Below are positions 49,101 through 57,320 of a stretch of DNA of 64,000 nt, one piece after another. The DNA is from CAZRCZ01 sp964598765 (GTDB lineage: Bacteria; Sumerlaeota; Sumerlaeia; MVZB01; JAJFLK01), in the NCBI GenBank assembly GCA_964598765.1, contig CAZRCZ010000011.1, positions 91,916-155,915 of the forward strand. The letters run 5' to 3'. The notes under the pieces were generated by a model. The model did no database searches, had not been told where the DNA came from, and saw nothing but the letters and a program-made list of their open reading frames with translations. The position numbers and the translations under genes were made by a program. Position 1 is the first letter of the stretch. Each line of letters starts with the position of its first letter.

Positions 49101-51923
49101 CGGGACGACGGTGTAGGTTTGCTCGGTCCCGACGCCGGCCAAAGCGCGGAGCGCGGTCGGCGTCAGTTCGGCCTCGGCGGAGCGGTCGGATTTGAAATTT
49201 CCCGTCGCGCGATCATAAACCCAACCCCGATCAATGCCTCCCGATTTTCCTTTCACCACCAAATCCACGCCGCGCGTCGGATTGGTTCCGTTTTCGGCGG
49301 CCTCGGCAATCATGGCCGTGATGAGCGCGTTGGCTCCCGTGGTGTTGATCGTGATCTGTCTTCCGACGGCGGCGTGCGTGTCGTTGGCGAGCGGACCGAG
49401 CGGTTCCAGCGAGCGCGCGCCCGTCGAAGCATTGAGGAAGCCTGTCGTTTTGCCCAAGGGGAGGTCCGATCCGGCGTAAGATAGAATCAGCGCGACAAGA
49501 TTGGCGACGTCCTGATCCGACGTGACCGTAAAGACCCCTTCCGAAACGAAGCGGGATATGGAATCAATCGCGCCGTCGTGTCCGAATCCGAATCCCGCGT
49601 TGTTGTTCAGATGTCCGGGCGTCATCTCGAAACCGGTTTTGCGGAATTGATTGCGCAACTGCGGAACCTTGATCGCGTCCTGCGTTCCGCCGTCAATGGA
49701 AACAAGGGCGAGATGATGATTGCCGTTGGCGTCCACGCTGATCGGATCGAAGCGGAAATTAATTTGGGGGAATCCGCCGAGATTGACGGCAGTGCGGTCG
49801 GTTCCATTGCCGGTCGGCAAAGTATGGCAGGTGACGCAATCCACGGCGTTGTTGTCCAAGATGCCCGTGCGGTAGCGGCTCAGGCCGGTCACGGCGTTGC
49901 CGTTGGGAAGTTGCGTCCCGGCGGCCAACCCGCCGCTTCCGACAAAACGCCCCGTCGAGTATTGTCCGGTCATGTCAAGATTGGTCGGCAAGGTGTTGTC
50001 AAAATTGCGGTAGGGACTTGGAGGAACGGCGAGGGTGGCCACGAAATTCTTGTATTCGGTCATTTCCGTTCCCGTCAATTGGACATCGTTGCCTTGAAGT
50101 CCTTGGAAGGCGGGATTAAAGGCTTCGAGACCGCGCCGGTCGCCGCGCCAGTGGAACGGCTCGTGGGAGATGATGTCCTGAAACGTCTGCGTGGTCATCG
50201 GTCCCTTCATCGGATGGAAGTTGGCGTCAATCGCCGGAACGCCCGGCAATCCGGCGGAATGAAGGAAATCGTTCTCCGTCGAGGTTGAGGCAAGCGAACC
50301 GGAGGGGTCGCCAAGGTCCCAAGCCAGCCGATCCATCTTCCCGTCAACGTGACAGGAGGCGCAGGCGATTTGGCCGAGGCCCGACGTGGCGTGCGTGTAA
50401 TAAAAATGGGGGCGTCCGGTTTTGATCGCCGACGGCGTCGGATCATAAGGGGCGGACATGCGGACGATTTCGGCCAAGGTCGTCGCGTCCAATATCGAGA
50501 TCGTGTCGTCGAACCGGTTCCAGATGTAGAGCCGATTGCGCGGCTCATCCAGCGCCATGCCGGTCGGACCCGCGCCCAAATCAATCGGCGTCGTGTCGGT
50601 TCCGAGAATGCGCGTCCCATTGGCGTCAATGACGATCAGATTGTTCGAACCCATGCCCGCGACGTATCCGCGCGTTCCGGCGGAGTTCCAAACGATCCCG
50701 CGCGGATCGCCGATGGATTTGTCGCGCTCCGATTGGGCGACGGTCCTGACCGCGTAAGTCAAATGCGGATTGAGGTCCACCGAATTGAGCGTCGTCGGAC
50801 CGGTCGGATCCACGATGCCGACCTTGACCCGCGTGAAGATTCCTTTGACGTTCGGCTCGAAGCGCATTTCGTTGATGGCATCCGTTCCGACGACGTAGAT
50901 TTGACCGTTCGCGTTGTTCACTCCCATCGCCATGCAGATGTTCATCAGGCGATTGGCGTAACCGACCGCAAGCGTGGCGGTGTCAATGATCGCGACGTCG
51001 TGGTCGGGCAGATCCCAACCAGCGATCCGTCCCGATTTGGCGGCGTTGACTCCGGTGACCATGCTTGTCCAATCGTGCGCGTTGTCGTCCATCCACTTGC
51101 CGGTGTTGTCCTTCTTGACGATTAGGCCGACGGCGGGGGGAGCCGGATTGGCTCCGTTTTGCGGCGGATTGAAATTCGCTCCCGAATTGGGGGGCGGATT
51201 GGTTCCTCCATAGGGACCGGCGGGATCGCTGACCGCGTTGGGCGGAAACGTGATCGTGCCGCCTCCGTCGGAGTCCCCGCCGAGGATCGTCGAGGCATTT
51301 CCCGATTCAAAAATGGCGACGTAAACCTTGGTTCCATCGGCGCTGACTCCCATCGCGCGGGGCCGTTCGCCGGCAATGGTCACCACTCCGGTCTCGGTCC
51401 GCGTCACGGGATCGTAAACGTGGACCTTGTTCGATTGGCTACAAGAGATATAGGCGCGAACCGGACTCCCCGCGAAAATAATGTCCGACGGCTCGTCCAA
51501 CTGATCCGTCCATACCGTCGTCGTCGGGTCCTTCATGATCGTCGCCACGACCCGCAGGGCGGTCACGTCCACGACGCTGATCGAACCGGAGATGTAATTG
51601 GCGACCCAAAGTTCGGTGTTCGTGCGGAAGCGGGCCGAAACCGGATCAAGTCCGACCGGAACCGCGCCGAGAAGAACTGGAATTCCTGTGGCAAGGGAAT
51701 AGAAGTCCACCCGGTTGTTGGCCAGATTGACGATGGCAAGCGTGGTCCCGTCCGGCGATAGCTCAACCGGATGAACCGGCGGCGTTTCCCAATTGACGAA
51801 AGACTGCGCTTGGCTAAGCGCGGAGAACAATCCGCAGAGCGCGAGAATCGCGCTAAATATCGCGGAGCGAAACAAATGAAATCCGGGCCGGCTGGCCAAG
51901 CTTTGACAAATCCTAGGGGTCAC
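46152..51923 (-). CDS. Giant secreted beta-propeller/cytochrome protein with long TRTATLSP repeat region
   Basis: About 1,923 aa from GTG 51923, which has AAAGGA 9 nt upstream and opens a signal peptide ending LSQAQS. Residues about 40-500 form a YVTN-type propeller (VNLANNRVDFYS, VANYISGSISVVDV, GVSADGTKVYVA). Two c-type heme motifs follow, CASCH (about 521) and CVTCH (about 696), in a diheme-peroxidase-like region. A choice-of-anchor-D-like Ig domain (LAFGSRDISAGPTLAQTETL) ends near 1090. About 600 residues of TRTATLSP-like 8-mers come next, then a beta domain (1692-1845), a shorter repeat block and the end ARDWDYYE. It is probably a surface protein with a stalk; redox function is inferred. 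Confidence 0.85.
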   Translation of the reverse strand: MTPRICQSLASRPGFHLFRSAIFSAILALCGLFSALSQAQSFVNWETPPVHPVELSPDGTTLAIVNLANNRVDFYSLATGIPVLLGAVPVGLDPVSARFRTNTELWVANYISGSISVVDVTALRVVATIMKDPTTTVWTDQLDEPSDIIFAGSPVRAYISCSQSNKVHVYDPVTRTETGVVTIAGERPRAMGVSADGTKVYVAIFESGNASTILGGDSDGGGTITFPPNAVSDPAGPYGGTNPPPNSGANFNPPQNGANPAPPAVGLIVKKDNTGKWMDDNAHDWTSMVTGVNAAKSGRIAGWDLPDHDVAIIDTATLAVGYANRLMNICMAMGVNNANGQIYVVGTDAINEMRFEPNVKGIFTRVKVGIVDPTGPTTLNSVDLNPHLTYAVRTVAQSERDKSIGDPRGIVWNSAGTRGYVAGMGSNNLIVIDANGTRILGTDTTPIDLGAGPTGMALDEPRNRLYIWNRFDDTISILDATTLAEIVRMSAPYDPTPSAIKTGRPHFYYTHATSGLGQIACASCHVDGKMDRLAWDLGDPSGSLASTSTENDFLHSAGLPGVPAIDANFHPMKGPMTTQTFQDIISHEPFHWRGDRRGLEAFNPAFQGLQGNDVQLTGTEMTEYKNFVATLAVPPSPYRNFDNTLPTNLDMTGQYSTGRFVGSGGLAAGTQLPNGNAVTGLSRYRTGILDNNAVDCVTCHTLPTGNGTDRTAVNLGGFPQINFRFDPISVDANGNHHLALVSIDGGTQDAIKVPQLRNQFRKTGFEMTPGHLNNNAGFGFGHDGAIDSISRFVSEGVFTVTSDQDVANLVALILSYAGSDLPLGKTTGFLNASTGARSLEPLGPLANDTHAAVGRQITINTTGANALITAMIAEAAENGTNPTRGVDLVVKGKSGGIDRGWVYDRATGNFKSDRSAEAELTPTALRALAGVGTEQTYTVVPRGSGTRVGIDQDEDGYFDRDELDACTDPANPLSNPGLGVPNIQYSPAGPLAFGSRDISAGPTLAQTETLTNNGTGTAQLFFKGAMIIITGADAGEFKINNSPSTSPLAHLASEGIDVVFDPTTVGAKSANLTIFTDDCDEPTVNIALTGTGTSGGPTPTRTATRSATRTATLSATRTATPSPTRSSTRTATRTATLSPTRTATPSATRSSTRTATRSATPSATRTASLTPTATRTATLSPTRTASVTATRSSTRTATVTATLSPTRTATLSPTRTASLTPTATRTVTLSPTRTSTFSPTRTATQSPTRTATLSATRTASLTPTATRTGTLSPTRTATLSPTRTATLSPTRTATLSATRTATLSPTRTASLTPTPTRTATLSPTRTATLSPTRTATPSATQTATLSPTRTASLTPTPTRTATLSPTRTATLSPTRTATPSATRTATPSPTRTGSLTSTPTRTATLSATQTATVSPTRTATLSPTRTASASATRTATLSPTRTASLTPTATRTATLFPTRTATLSSTRTASLTATKTATLSPSKTATNSPTRTATLTQTFTATLSPTRTATLSPTPTRTATASPTETAAASPTSSVTLTATRTATLSPSPTATLSVTRTATFSPTRTASLTPTPTRSATSSSTRTATLSPTRTATPSPTRTSSLTPTPTRTATASRTRTATGSPTRSSTLTPTRTASKSSTRTATRSRTRTATPSPTRTASKTPTPTRSATRSATRTATASPTRTATSTPTPCVPGTFTNRANADLPVLGAITAGNYIDTWSSNDTSEGITEVYTGGYWQLKHKWTIPITPGSDLHLFSIEAFHGTNATGQDDFIFSYSTDNVTFTNMLTVTKTADDNTHQTFVLPTSLPAVIYIRVVDSLAFDTNPNPDRATSVSVDDMFVTSIITCGITPTPTPTRTASATATRTATRTSTRTATPSATPTRTGSASATRSATRSATRSSTASPTPSATPTPNTARDWDYYE
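46860..48640. repeat. Low-complexity coding repeat, including three 126-bp tandem copies
   Basis: Units of about 24 bp encode TRTATLSP-like octapeptides. Within it a 126-bp (42-residue) block recurs in tandem, with copies starting at 47782, 47908 and 48034; the first two are almost identical, the third slightly diverged. This points to recent copy-number change. The opposite strand gives a long spurious frame. Confidence 0.85.
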
Positions 51924-52039
51924 GAATCCACGTCCTTTCCAGAGACCAATCGTGCACACGCGTCCTCCCGCCGATCCGAGAGCGCATCTCTCGCCCGTTA
52001 TTCCCGACACCCTATTTTTCCCAATCACGACCTGCGACC

Positions 52040-52069
52040 ACAGTAAGGGGGCAAACCTGAGCGTGTCAA
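52040..52069 (-). promoter_or_regulatory. Possible promoter of the giant repeat protein gene
   Basis: Minus strand: TTGACA (52069-52064), 18-bp spacer, TACTGT (52045-52040, 3/6). The leader would be about 110 nt before GTG 51923. The rest of the divergent gap to about 52342 shows no gene and no clear promoter for the plus-strand gene. Confidence 0.35.
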
Positions 52070-52342
52070 TGGTTTTGATCCCAAGATTTTCCCCCATCGA
52101 ATCAAGACAATGTCCGGGGCCTCAAGCGGAGGAGCGCGTCATTCGGCGACCGCCCACCGGACCCTCGAATTTGATTATCATCCCATTGTTCATCGGCAGG
52201 TTTGAGCGCTTGCTTTAACTTGAATCGCCTCCTGCGCTACGGGCTTCGGCGGATTCGTTCCCATTTCCTCTTTTGCGCCAACACCCGATTAAATTCAATG
52301 GGCCGCATGGTGGATTTTGCGCCAAACATGCGCTATCGTTCC

Positions 52343-53323
52343 ATGTCCGCGCAACCAGACGAGCGATGTCCGCGCTTCGGCGGTTGTCCGAGATTCCGTT
52401 CCGGTCCGCGCCGACGGCGCCCGGAGAAAGGATTGGCGCACATGGAACTTTTTCGGGGGCTGAAACTTCAGCAACGCGACAGTCTGCGCAACTTGCGTAG
52501 CACGGTCCGTTATCCGGCGGGAAGCCTCATTTTTTCCGAAGGTCATCCCCCGACCTCCGGCGTTCAAGTCATCGTCGAAGGCGATGTCCGGATTTTTCGC
52601 AAGGGGACGCAAGGGGAAGTCGAAGTGGCGCGGCTCGGTCCCTCGCAGGTCTTCGGCGAGATGGGACTGCTGAGCGAAACCAGCCGACGCACCGCCTCCG
52701 CGCGCGCGATCTCGGAGACGACCGTCATGCAGTTTGCCTCCAATCCTCCGGATCTGTTTCAATCCATCGCCGATCCGCAGACCGCGCTGGTTCTGCTTCA
52801 AAACTTGGTCGGGATTCTCGCCGAGCGTCTGCGCTCCAAGGACCGGACCGATTGGGTTCCGTTGCAGGAGCGGGGCGCGGCTCCTCCTGCCGGCGGCTCA
52901 TCTCATCCCGATGCGGCGTTGGCCAAGGTGCGCGAGGCCGTCTCGCGGCACGGTCCGCTCAATCGCGTCATGGGAGAATCGAAACTGAAGGCCGGGACGT
53001 TCCTCTGCCGACAGGGGGACGAGCCGAAGGGTTTCTACTTCATCCATGAAGGGGAATTGGAAGTCCGGCAGGTTCCGAAACCGGGAGAGGCGGAACGCGT
53101 GCTGGGCTTGCTCAAGGGTCCTATCGTCGCCGGCGAGATCGGCTATTTCACGCATGAAAAGCGCTCGTCCAGTCTCTTCGCCAAGAGCGACGTGCGGTAT
53201 GATTTTTTCTCCGGAAACGAATTTCAAGCGTTGGCGTCGCAAAATCCGGCCGAAGCGTTCGAGGTTCTTTTCGCCGTCGCCAAATTGATCGTTTGCCTGA
53301 TTCTCGAACGCGAAAACGGTTGA
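52343..53323 (+). CDS. Protein with two cyclic-nucleotide-binding (cNMP) domains
   Basis: About 326 aa. Two PF00027-type barrels. The first (about residues 33-140) has VRYPAGSLIFSEGHPPTSGV, VIVEGDVRIFRKG and the phosphate-binding-cassette-like QVFGEMGLLSETSRRTASAR. The second (about 210-320) has LKAGTFLCRQGDEPKGFYFI, HEGELEVRQV and VAGEIGYFTHEKRSSSLF. No HTH, kinase or membrane part is present, so it is a stand-alone sensor or a scaffold. The second cassette lacks the usual Arg-Ala-Thr pattern, so ligand binding is less sure. Several ATGs are possible (52298, 52307, 52328, 52343); none has a good ribosome site. Confidence 0.85.
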   Translation: MSAQPDERCPRFGGCPRFRSGPRRRRPEKGLAHMELFRGLKLQQRDSLRNLRSTVRYPAGSLIFSEGHPPTSGVQVIVEGDVRIFRKGTQGEVEVARLGPSQVFGEMGLLSETSRRTASARAISETTVMQFASNPPDLFQSIADPQTALVLLQNLVGILAERLRSKDRTDWVPLQERGAAPPAGGSSHPDAALAKVREAVSRHGPLNRVMGESKLKAGTFLCRQGDEPKGFYFIHEGELEVRQVPKPGEAERVLGLLKGPIVAGEIGYFTHEKRSSSLFAKSDVRYDFFSGNEFQALASQNPAEAFEVLFAVAKLIVCLILERENG

Positions 53324-53351
53324 CTCAGGTTCGGCTGATATCCATCCGCGT

Positions 53352-53858
53352 TTATCCGCTTGCCGCCGGGTCCGATTTCACTTTTTGCGGCTCGATCTTC
53401 ATGATCGTCACATGCTCGTTGTGATAGATGGTTTTCTCGATGGTCGTCCATCCCATTCGGGCGTAGAACGATTCGCGGTCGGGCGTGAAGAGATAAAGCG
53501 TCTCGACGCCGAGCGCCTTGGCTTCCTCGACGACCCGGCGGACCAGCGCCGTGCCGATCCCGCGCCCGCGCTCTTTGGCGTCCACATACACGCTCGCCAG
53601 CCACGGCGTCAGCTCCGGCCGCGTGTCCATGTCGGAGACGATCAGACTCGCCGATCCGAGAATTTTTTCGCCGTCCCGCGCGACGAAACAGGTCGGAATT
53701 TTCCGCTTCGCCAGTTGCCCGCTCAACTCCGCCACCCGCCGCTCGACCGAATCGTTTTCGTGCAAATAACTCCACTGCTGAAAATGCCACTGCGCCAAAG
53801 TCGGGATGGCGGAAGGATGGTCGGCGAGGTATTGGGTGGGGAAATCCGCCGGAATCAT
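53352..53858 (-). CDS. GNAT-family N-acetyltransferase
   Basis: 168 aa. Acetyl-CoA-dependent N-acetyltransferase: the N-terminal helix block YLADHPSAIPTLAQWHFQQW, CFVARDGEKILGSASL, LASVYVDAKERGRGIGTALV (acetyl-CoA pyrophosphate loop) and FYARMGWTTIEKTIY. Substrate unknown. ATG 53858 (or GTG 53861) overlaps the stop of the restriction gene. Its first 47 coding bases have an 87 percent match at 56104-56150, on the other side of the restriction-modification cassette. Confidence 0.9.
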   Translation of the reverse strand: MIPADFPTQYLADHPSAIPTLAQWHFQQWSYLHENDSVERRVAELSGQLAKRKIPTCFVARDGEKILGSASLIVSDMDTRPELTPWLASVYVDAKERGRGIGTALVRRVVEEAKALGVETLYLFTPDRESFYARMGWTTIEKTIYHNEHVTIMKIEPQKVKSDPAASG

Positions 53859-54499
53859 CACTCTGGAGCAAACCGATCCGAGTTTTCATCGAGGAACTTA
53901 GCCAAGCCGTCAAGAATCTGCTTGGCGGAGCGGGCGTTGGGTTGCAAGCGATCAGCCCAAGTTCGTCCGGGATGCAGAACGTCCCACGCCGACCGTTGCT
54001 GATTATGTCTCCCGCTTCCGGGATCGTGATTCCCGAAACCGTCTATCAACAAATTCCAAGCGGGAAAGAACATTTCGATTAGCAAAGATTCTCCTAGCGG
54101 GATCCAGATGTCGTCAACGACCAAATATCGGCAAAAGAAATCCCCAGATTTGAGATTCCTTGCCTGCTTGATGGATTCCGCGTGCTCGCACAGGCGCTTG
54201 TGCAGAACGGATCCCGTTGGCGCGTCCAAACCAAAGCCGCCCTTTCTGGCTCCGGCTGGAATGGCCTTGCCCACGTAAATGGGAAAACGAAATTGACCAT
54301 TCTTGTTTCGTCGCGCGATGGGCGCGTAGGCCGGATACTCGCCGCTGTAATAAATCGCGTAAATTCCCGCTCCGGCGAACGGTTCCGGAGGCGGCAAAGG
54401 GGAGATTTTCTTGGCCAAAAGCGCGTCGGCCACGCTCACGCCAAGATTCTTCTTATCAAGCGGGTTATACGGAGTTTCGCCTTCAAACCGCTCGCTCAT
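53858..54499 (-). CDS. Eco29kI-like GIY-YIG restriction endonuclease
   Basis: Type II restriction enzyme, 213 aa. The GIY-YIG catalytic residues can be placed: GIY at 45-47, YVG at 75-77 (IYVGKAIPAGARKGG), Arg102, Glu142 (GESLLIEMFFPAWN) and Asn149. The stretches DFFCRYLVVDDIWIPLGESL and DGFGNHDPGSGRHNQQRS match what I recall of the Eco29kI family, which cuts CCGCGG. Same recognition here is an inference. It starts inside the methylase stop (ATGA) and overlaps the GNAT start. Confidence 0.88.
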   Translation of the reverse strand: MSERFEGETPYNPLDKKNLGVSVADALLAKKISPLPPPEPFAGAGIYAIYYSGEYPAYAPIARRNKNGQFRFPIYVGKAIPAGARKGGFGLDAPTGSVLHKRLCEHAESIKQARNLKSGDFFCRYLVVDDIWIPLGESLLIEMFFPAWNLLIDGFGNHDPGSGRHNQQRSAWDVLHPGRTWADRLQPNARSAKQILDGLAKFLDENSDRFAPE

Positions 54500-55743
54500 C
54501 GTTGTTCCGCCGGTTCCAAGTGCGTCCTGATGTGAGAGGCCACCGCCTCAGCCAATGATACCGGGACGGCATTCCCCACTTGACGCATGGACTCCGTCCA
54601 AGAAGCGCGAAAACCATAATCATCGGGGAAGCATTGGAGTCTGGCGCTTTCTCTCACCGTGAAGTAGCGAACCTTCCCGTCCGTATGGGCGAGCATGTTT
54701 TCTCCGCCGGGAACTCCGTGATCGCCGGCCTTCAAGGTCTTGGCGGGTTCATCGAAAGGGCTACCGGTATGACCGGGATAGACACGCGCTCCGGGAACGG
54801 ATTGATGATTAAGGACCACGCTCGCGCTTTTCCCTCCCGGGAAAGGCAAATCCGCAATCGCGTCGCGGGTCGTGAGCCAAGGTTGGATCGAAGGCGGGAA
54901 CAAGCCGAACTTGGCTCCAAGGTTGGAGGGCCGAGCGGGGCGCCGAGCCTTTGCGATCTTGTGTCGGTCCCAATACTCGCCGGTTTTCCATTGGCTCCAG
55001 AGCAAGGCTTCCAGCGAATGCGACGCTTGGGGAAATGACCACTCGACGCCGAGATCGTCGCGAAATCCAACGATGAAAACTCTTTCGCGCTTTTGCGGCA
55101 CGCCGTAATCGGCCGCGTTGAGCAGTCGGAATACGATCCTGTAGCCGAGGCCGACGTTCGCTCCCTTGGTATGATGCCTTTCGAGTCGCCCCAAGTGGCG
55201 AGTCCAATCCTCCCCCTTCTTATGGGTCAATTCAGGATAATTCAGTTGCAAGAGGACGTATTCAAAATACTTTGCGAATGTCTGGCGAAGAAGGCCCTTC
55301 ACGTTTTCAAGAAGAAAAGCCTTCGGCTTCAGTTCTCTTATCGCCCTGATCGCTTCGGGAAACAGGTCGCGATGATCTTCACGCCCCAGATGTTTTCCGC
55401 CAAGGGAAAAAGGCTGACAAGGAGGACCACCTGAAATCAGGTCCACAGGCGTCGGGATGCTTGAGTAATTGAAAAGGCGCGCATCGCCCTGATGGAGCGG
55501 CCAATCGCGGATGTAGCGGACTCTTCTGCGCTGGTTATACCGAATTGTCTCGCACGAGTCCGCGTCTCTTTCGATGACGGTGATGTGTTGAAAACCCGCT
55601 CTTGAAACTCCCAAGGCCAAGCCCCCGGCTCCGGCGAAAAGTTCAATCGAGGTCAACGCTCTTCGTCCAGAAAGCCCATGAGCCGCGTTCTCAATGAAGT
55701 GATCTTTTCCGTTTGGCATTCCCATATCACGAGGATTCTCCAT
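54496..55743 (-). CDS. DNA (cytosine-5) methyltransferase of the Eco29kI-like system
   Basis: Protects the host DNA by C5-methylation, up to 415 aa. Motif I SIELFAGAGGLALG (32-45), motif IV GGPPCQPFSLGG with catalytic Cys109, motif VI FLLENVKGLL, motif VIII QKRERVFIVGF, and motifs IX-X RLQCFPDDY and RQVGNAVPVSLAEAVASH are all present. The variable region (about 230-330) holds the target-recognition domain. The start overlaps the vsr 3' end by up to about 90 bp; ATGs at 55743, 55725 and 55719 are possible. Confidence 0.94.
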   Translation of the reverse strand: MENPRDMGMPNGKDHFIENAAHGLSGRRALTSIELFAGAGGLALGVSRAGFQHITVIERDADSCETIRYNQRRRVRYIRDWPLHQGDARLFNYSSIPTPVDLISGGPPCQPFSLGGKHLGREDHRDLFPEAIRAIRELKPKAFLLENVKGLLRQTFAKYFEYVLLQLNYPELTHKKGEDWTRHLGRLERHHTKGANVGLGYRIVFRLLNAADYGVPQKRERVFIVGFRDDLGVEWSFPQASHSLEALLWSQWKTGEYWDRHKIAKARRPARPSNLGAKFGLFPPSIQPWLTTRDAIADLPFPGGKSASVVLNHQSVPGARVYPGHTGSPFDEPAKTLKAGDHGVPGGENMLAHTDGKVRYFTVRESARLQCFPDDYGFRASWTESMRQVGNAVPVSLAEAVASHIRTHLEPAEQR

Positions 55744-56087
55744 CCGTCTTTCCTGAGCACCCTTGCATTTCGGGCGTCTCGCTCTTTATTTTTTTCTAAC
55801 TTGGTCCTCCAAAAGGCAAGTCTTGTTTTCGGCAATCTGCATCTTGGGCATCCCCGATGCCTGTGCCAAAAGCAACCGTGGACGAAGATGATCTTTCGGC
55901 CACTCGTGAAGACCAAATCCGGACAACCCGGCAAATCGCGCCGATGCAACCGGAAACGGTATCCGAGAAAATGAGCGAGCCGTCTTACGCGAACCTCCGG
56001 TTTCGTGTCAGACGCGCGGATCAACCTCATCCGATCGCTCCGCTCGACCGGACTCAACGGGTCCAAACGCCTTCTTTTGGACTTCAT
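55653..56087 (-). CDS. vsr: Very short patch repair (Vsr) endonuclease
   Basis: Nicks at T:G mismatches arising from deamination of 5-methylcytosine, limiting mutation caused by the adjacent C5-methylase. 144 aa. RSDRMRLIRASDTKPEVRVR and FRLHRRDLPGCPDLVF (catalytic Asp), FVHGCFWHRHRGCPRC (Zn/His cluster) and FWRTKLEKNKERD are typical. ATG 56087 is chosen over a TTG 12 bp upstream. First gene of the Vsr-methylase-restriction operon. Confidence 0.93.
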   Translation of the reverse strand: MKSKRRRLDPLSPVERSDRMRLIRASDTKPEVRVRRLAHFLGYRFRLHRRDLPGCPDLVFTSGRKIIFVHGCFWHRHRGCPRCRLPKTRLAFWRTKLEKNKERDARNARVLRKDGWRILVIWECQTEKITSLRTRLMGFLDEER

Positions 56088-56103
56088 CCTTGTTCGCAAA
56101 TTA

Positions 56104-56160
56104 CCACCGCGCCAAGGTCGGTATGGCGGAAGGGTGATCGGAGAGGTATTCGATGCGAGG
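56104..56160 (-). pseudogene. 5' remnant of a second GNAT acetyltransferase gene
   Basis: Encodes EYLSDHPSAIPTLARW, matching residues of the intact GNAT (YLADHPSAIPTLAQW). At DNA level 41 of 47 bases agree (56104-56150 with 53787-53833). A TTG could start it (MSTEPRIEYLSDHP). Homology stops after the Trp codon, and vsr begins 17 bp later. The rest of the gene is absent: a scar of the restriction-modification insertion or a lost paralogue. Confidence 0.75.
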
Positions 56161-56227
56161 TTCGGTACTCAAGATTTTCTCATGCCATTTAAGCAGGATG
56201 GTTCGATGACAGCCATGCGCATTATTA

Positions 56228-56824
56228 TCAGTCTCCCGAGCATCCAGCGAAGAATATCTCGGACGGCACGCCGTCCTGATAAGCAATCAGATAAATGCCC
56301 TGCCATCTCTCATGCACAAAATCCTCGAGAGAACCGGAATCATATGCGGCCTGAATCTCGGCGTGGCTTGGGGTTTCGGAACCGAAGTATTCAATCAGCT
56401 CGGCGCGGGGAAATGGGCTAATATTGCCAAACTGCGACTCCTTCGAGATTCCCACAATGTCCAGAATCGAATGAGTTCCTTCTTCGGCTTGGAATTCCAA
56501 TAATTGCTCAATTGTCTTTGGCATTATTTTGGGTCCTGCATGTGGGAAGCGTCCGCTCATAATGCGTTCTTCGACCTCCTCTGCTCCCTGTCTATAGTAT
56601 GTTCGGAGCGGCTCTGGCAGAGTTCTTGCTGTTTCGCCAGCTCGCCGCTTCCACTCGTCCATCTCCACACGCGCGTCCTTAAGCAAGGCATCTAACTGAT
56701 CTTCGGTGATGTCAGTGCCATAAACGTACTCTCCTCGGTCAAAGACGTCTTTACGCAAGCGTTGCAAGGCGGTTTCAATGTCTGCCTCGTAAGGCACGAA
56801 ATAACTCCATCCTGATGCTCCCAT
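56228..56824 (-). CDS. Conserved hypothetical protein (MGASGWSYFVPY type)
   Basis: 198 aa, no signal or membrane segment. It begins MGASGWSYFVPYEADIETAL followed by LRKDVFDRGEY, an N-terminus I recall from hypothetical proteins of other bacteria, particularly actinobacteria, of unknown function. It is acidic, with a helical middle region, and ends near QGIYLIAYQDGVPSEIFFAG. ATG 56824 is chosen: GGAGG lies 10 nt upstream and the longer frame adds unrelated sequence. It may belong to the mobile defence/TA neighbourhood, since it sits between vsr and HigBA. Confidence 0.75.
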   Translation of the reverse strand: MGASGWSYFVPYEADIETALQRLRKDVFDRGEYVYGTDITEDQLDALLKDARVEMDEWKRRAGETARTLPEPLRTYYRQGAEEVEERIMSGRFPHAGPKIMPKTIEQLLEFQAEEGTHSILDIVGISKESQFGNISPFPRAELIEYFGSETPSHAEIQAAYDSGSLEDFVHERWQGIYLIAYQDGVPSEIFFAGCSGD

Positions 56825-56987
56825 TAGTTTGGCGCCTCCAATTTCGATTCTGATTAGAAAAAATCCCCTAACATTCGTTTTCCGGCCACAGGATCGAGCA
56901 TCATACTCCGAATGAATTCCATGACGTCGGGACATCGGCGGGTACGTGATTTCCTCATACTTTGTTCTTCGGTTGAAGATCGCCGGG

Positions 56988-57308
56988 TCATCGAGATGCG
57001 TGATAGACGCCCGATTCAACGTTCTTCCAAGGCTTGATCCTTGCCAGCGTTTTTGCCAAGACGCCCTGCGCGACTTCCGTGTCATAAGCCGCCTGCGCCC
57101 GCAACCAATAGCCGTCGGAAAGACCGAAGAAGCGGCAGAGGCGCAAATCGGTATCCGCCGTAATCGCGCGCTTCCCCGCGATGATCTCCCCGATCCGCTG
57201 GGGCGGGACGCCGATCTCCTTGGCTAGACGATATTGGGTCAACCCCATCGGGCTGAGGAACTCCTCCTTGAGCAATTCGCCGGGTGTTATGGGTTTAAGC
57301 TTCCTCAT
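56988..57308 (-). CDS. higA: HigA-family antitoxin
   Basis: Xre-type HTH antitoxin, 106 aa. Opening ITPGELLKEEFLSPMGLTQY and the HTH RLAKEIGVPPQRIGEIIAGK, then RAITADTDLRLCRFFGLSDG and YWLRAQAAYDTEVA are classic HigA. Follows higB by 12 bp; expected to bind HigB and the operator upstream. Confidence 0.95.
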   Translation of the reverse strand: MRKLKPITPGELLKEEFLSPMGLTQYRLAKEIGVPPQRIGEIIAGKRAITADTDLRLCRFFGLSDGYWLRAQAAYDTEVAQGVLAKTLARIKPWKNVESGVYHASR

Positions 57309-57320
57309 CGCTTTCCTCCT

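Noticed and set aside
53338..53357. ATCCATCCGCGTTTATCCGC after the cNMP gene
   Set aside because: Looks like one more short dispersed repeat word, but it is a single short copy overlapping the GNAT stop region; not enough to call a feature.
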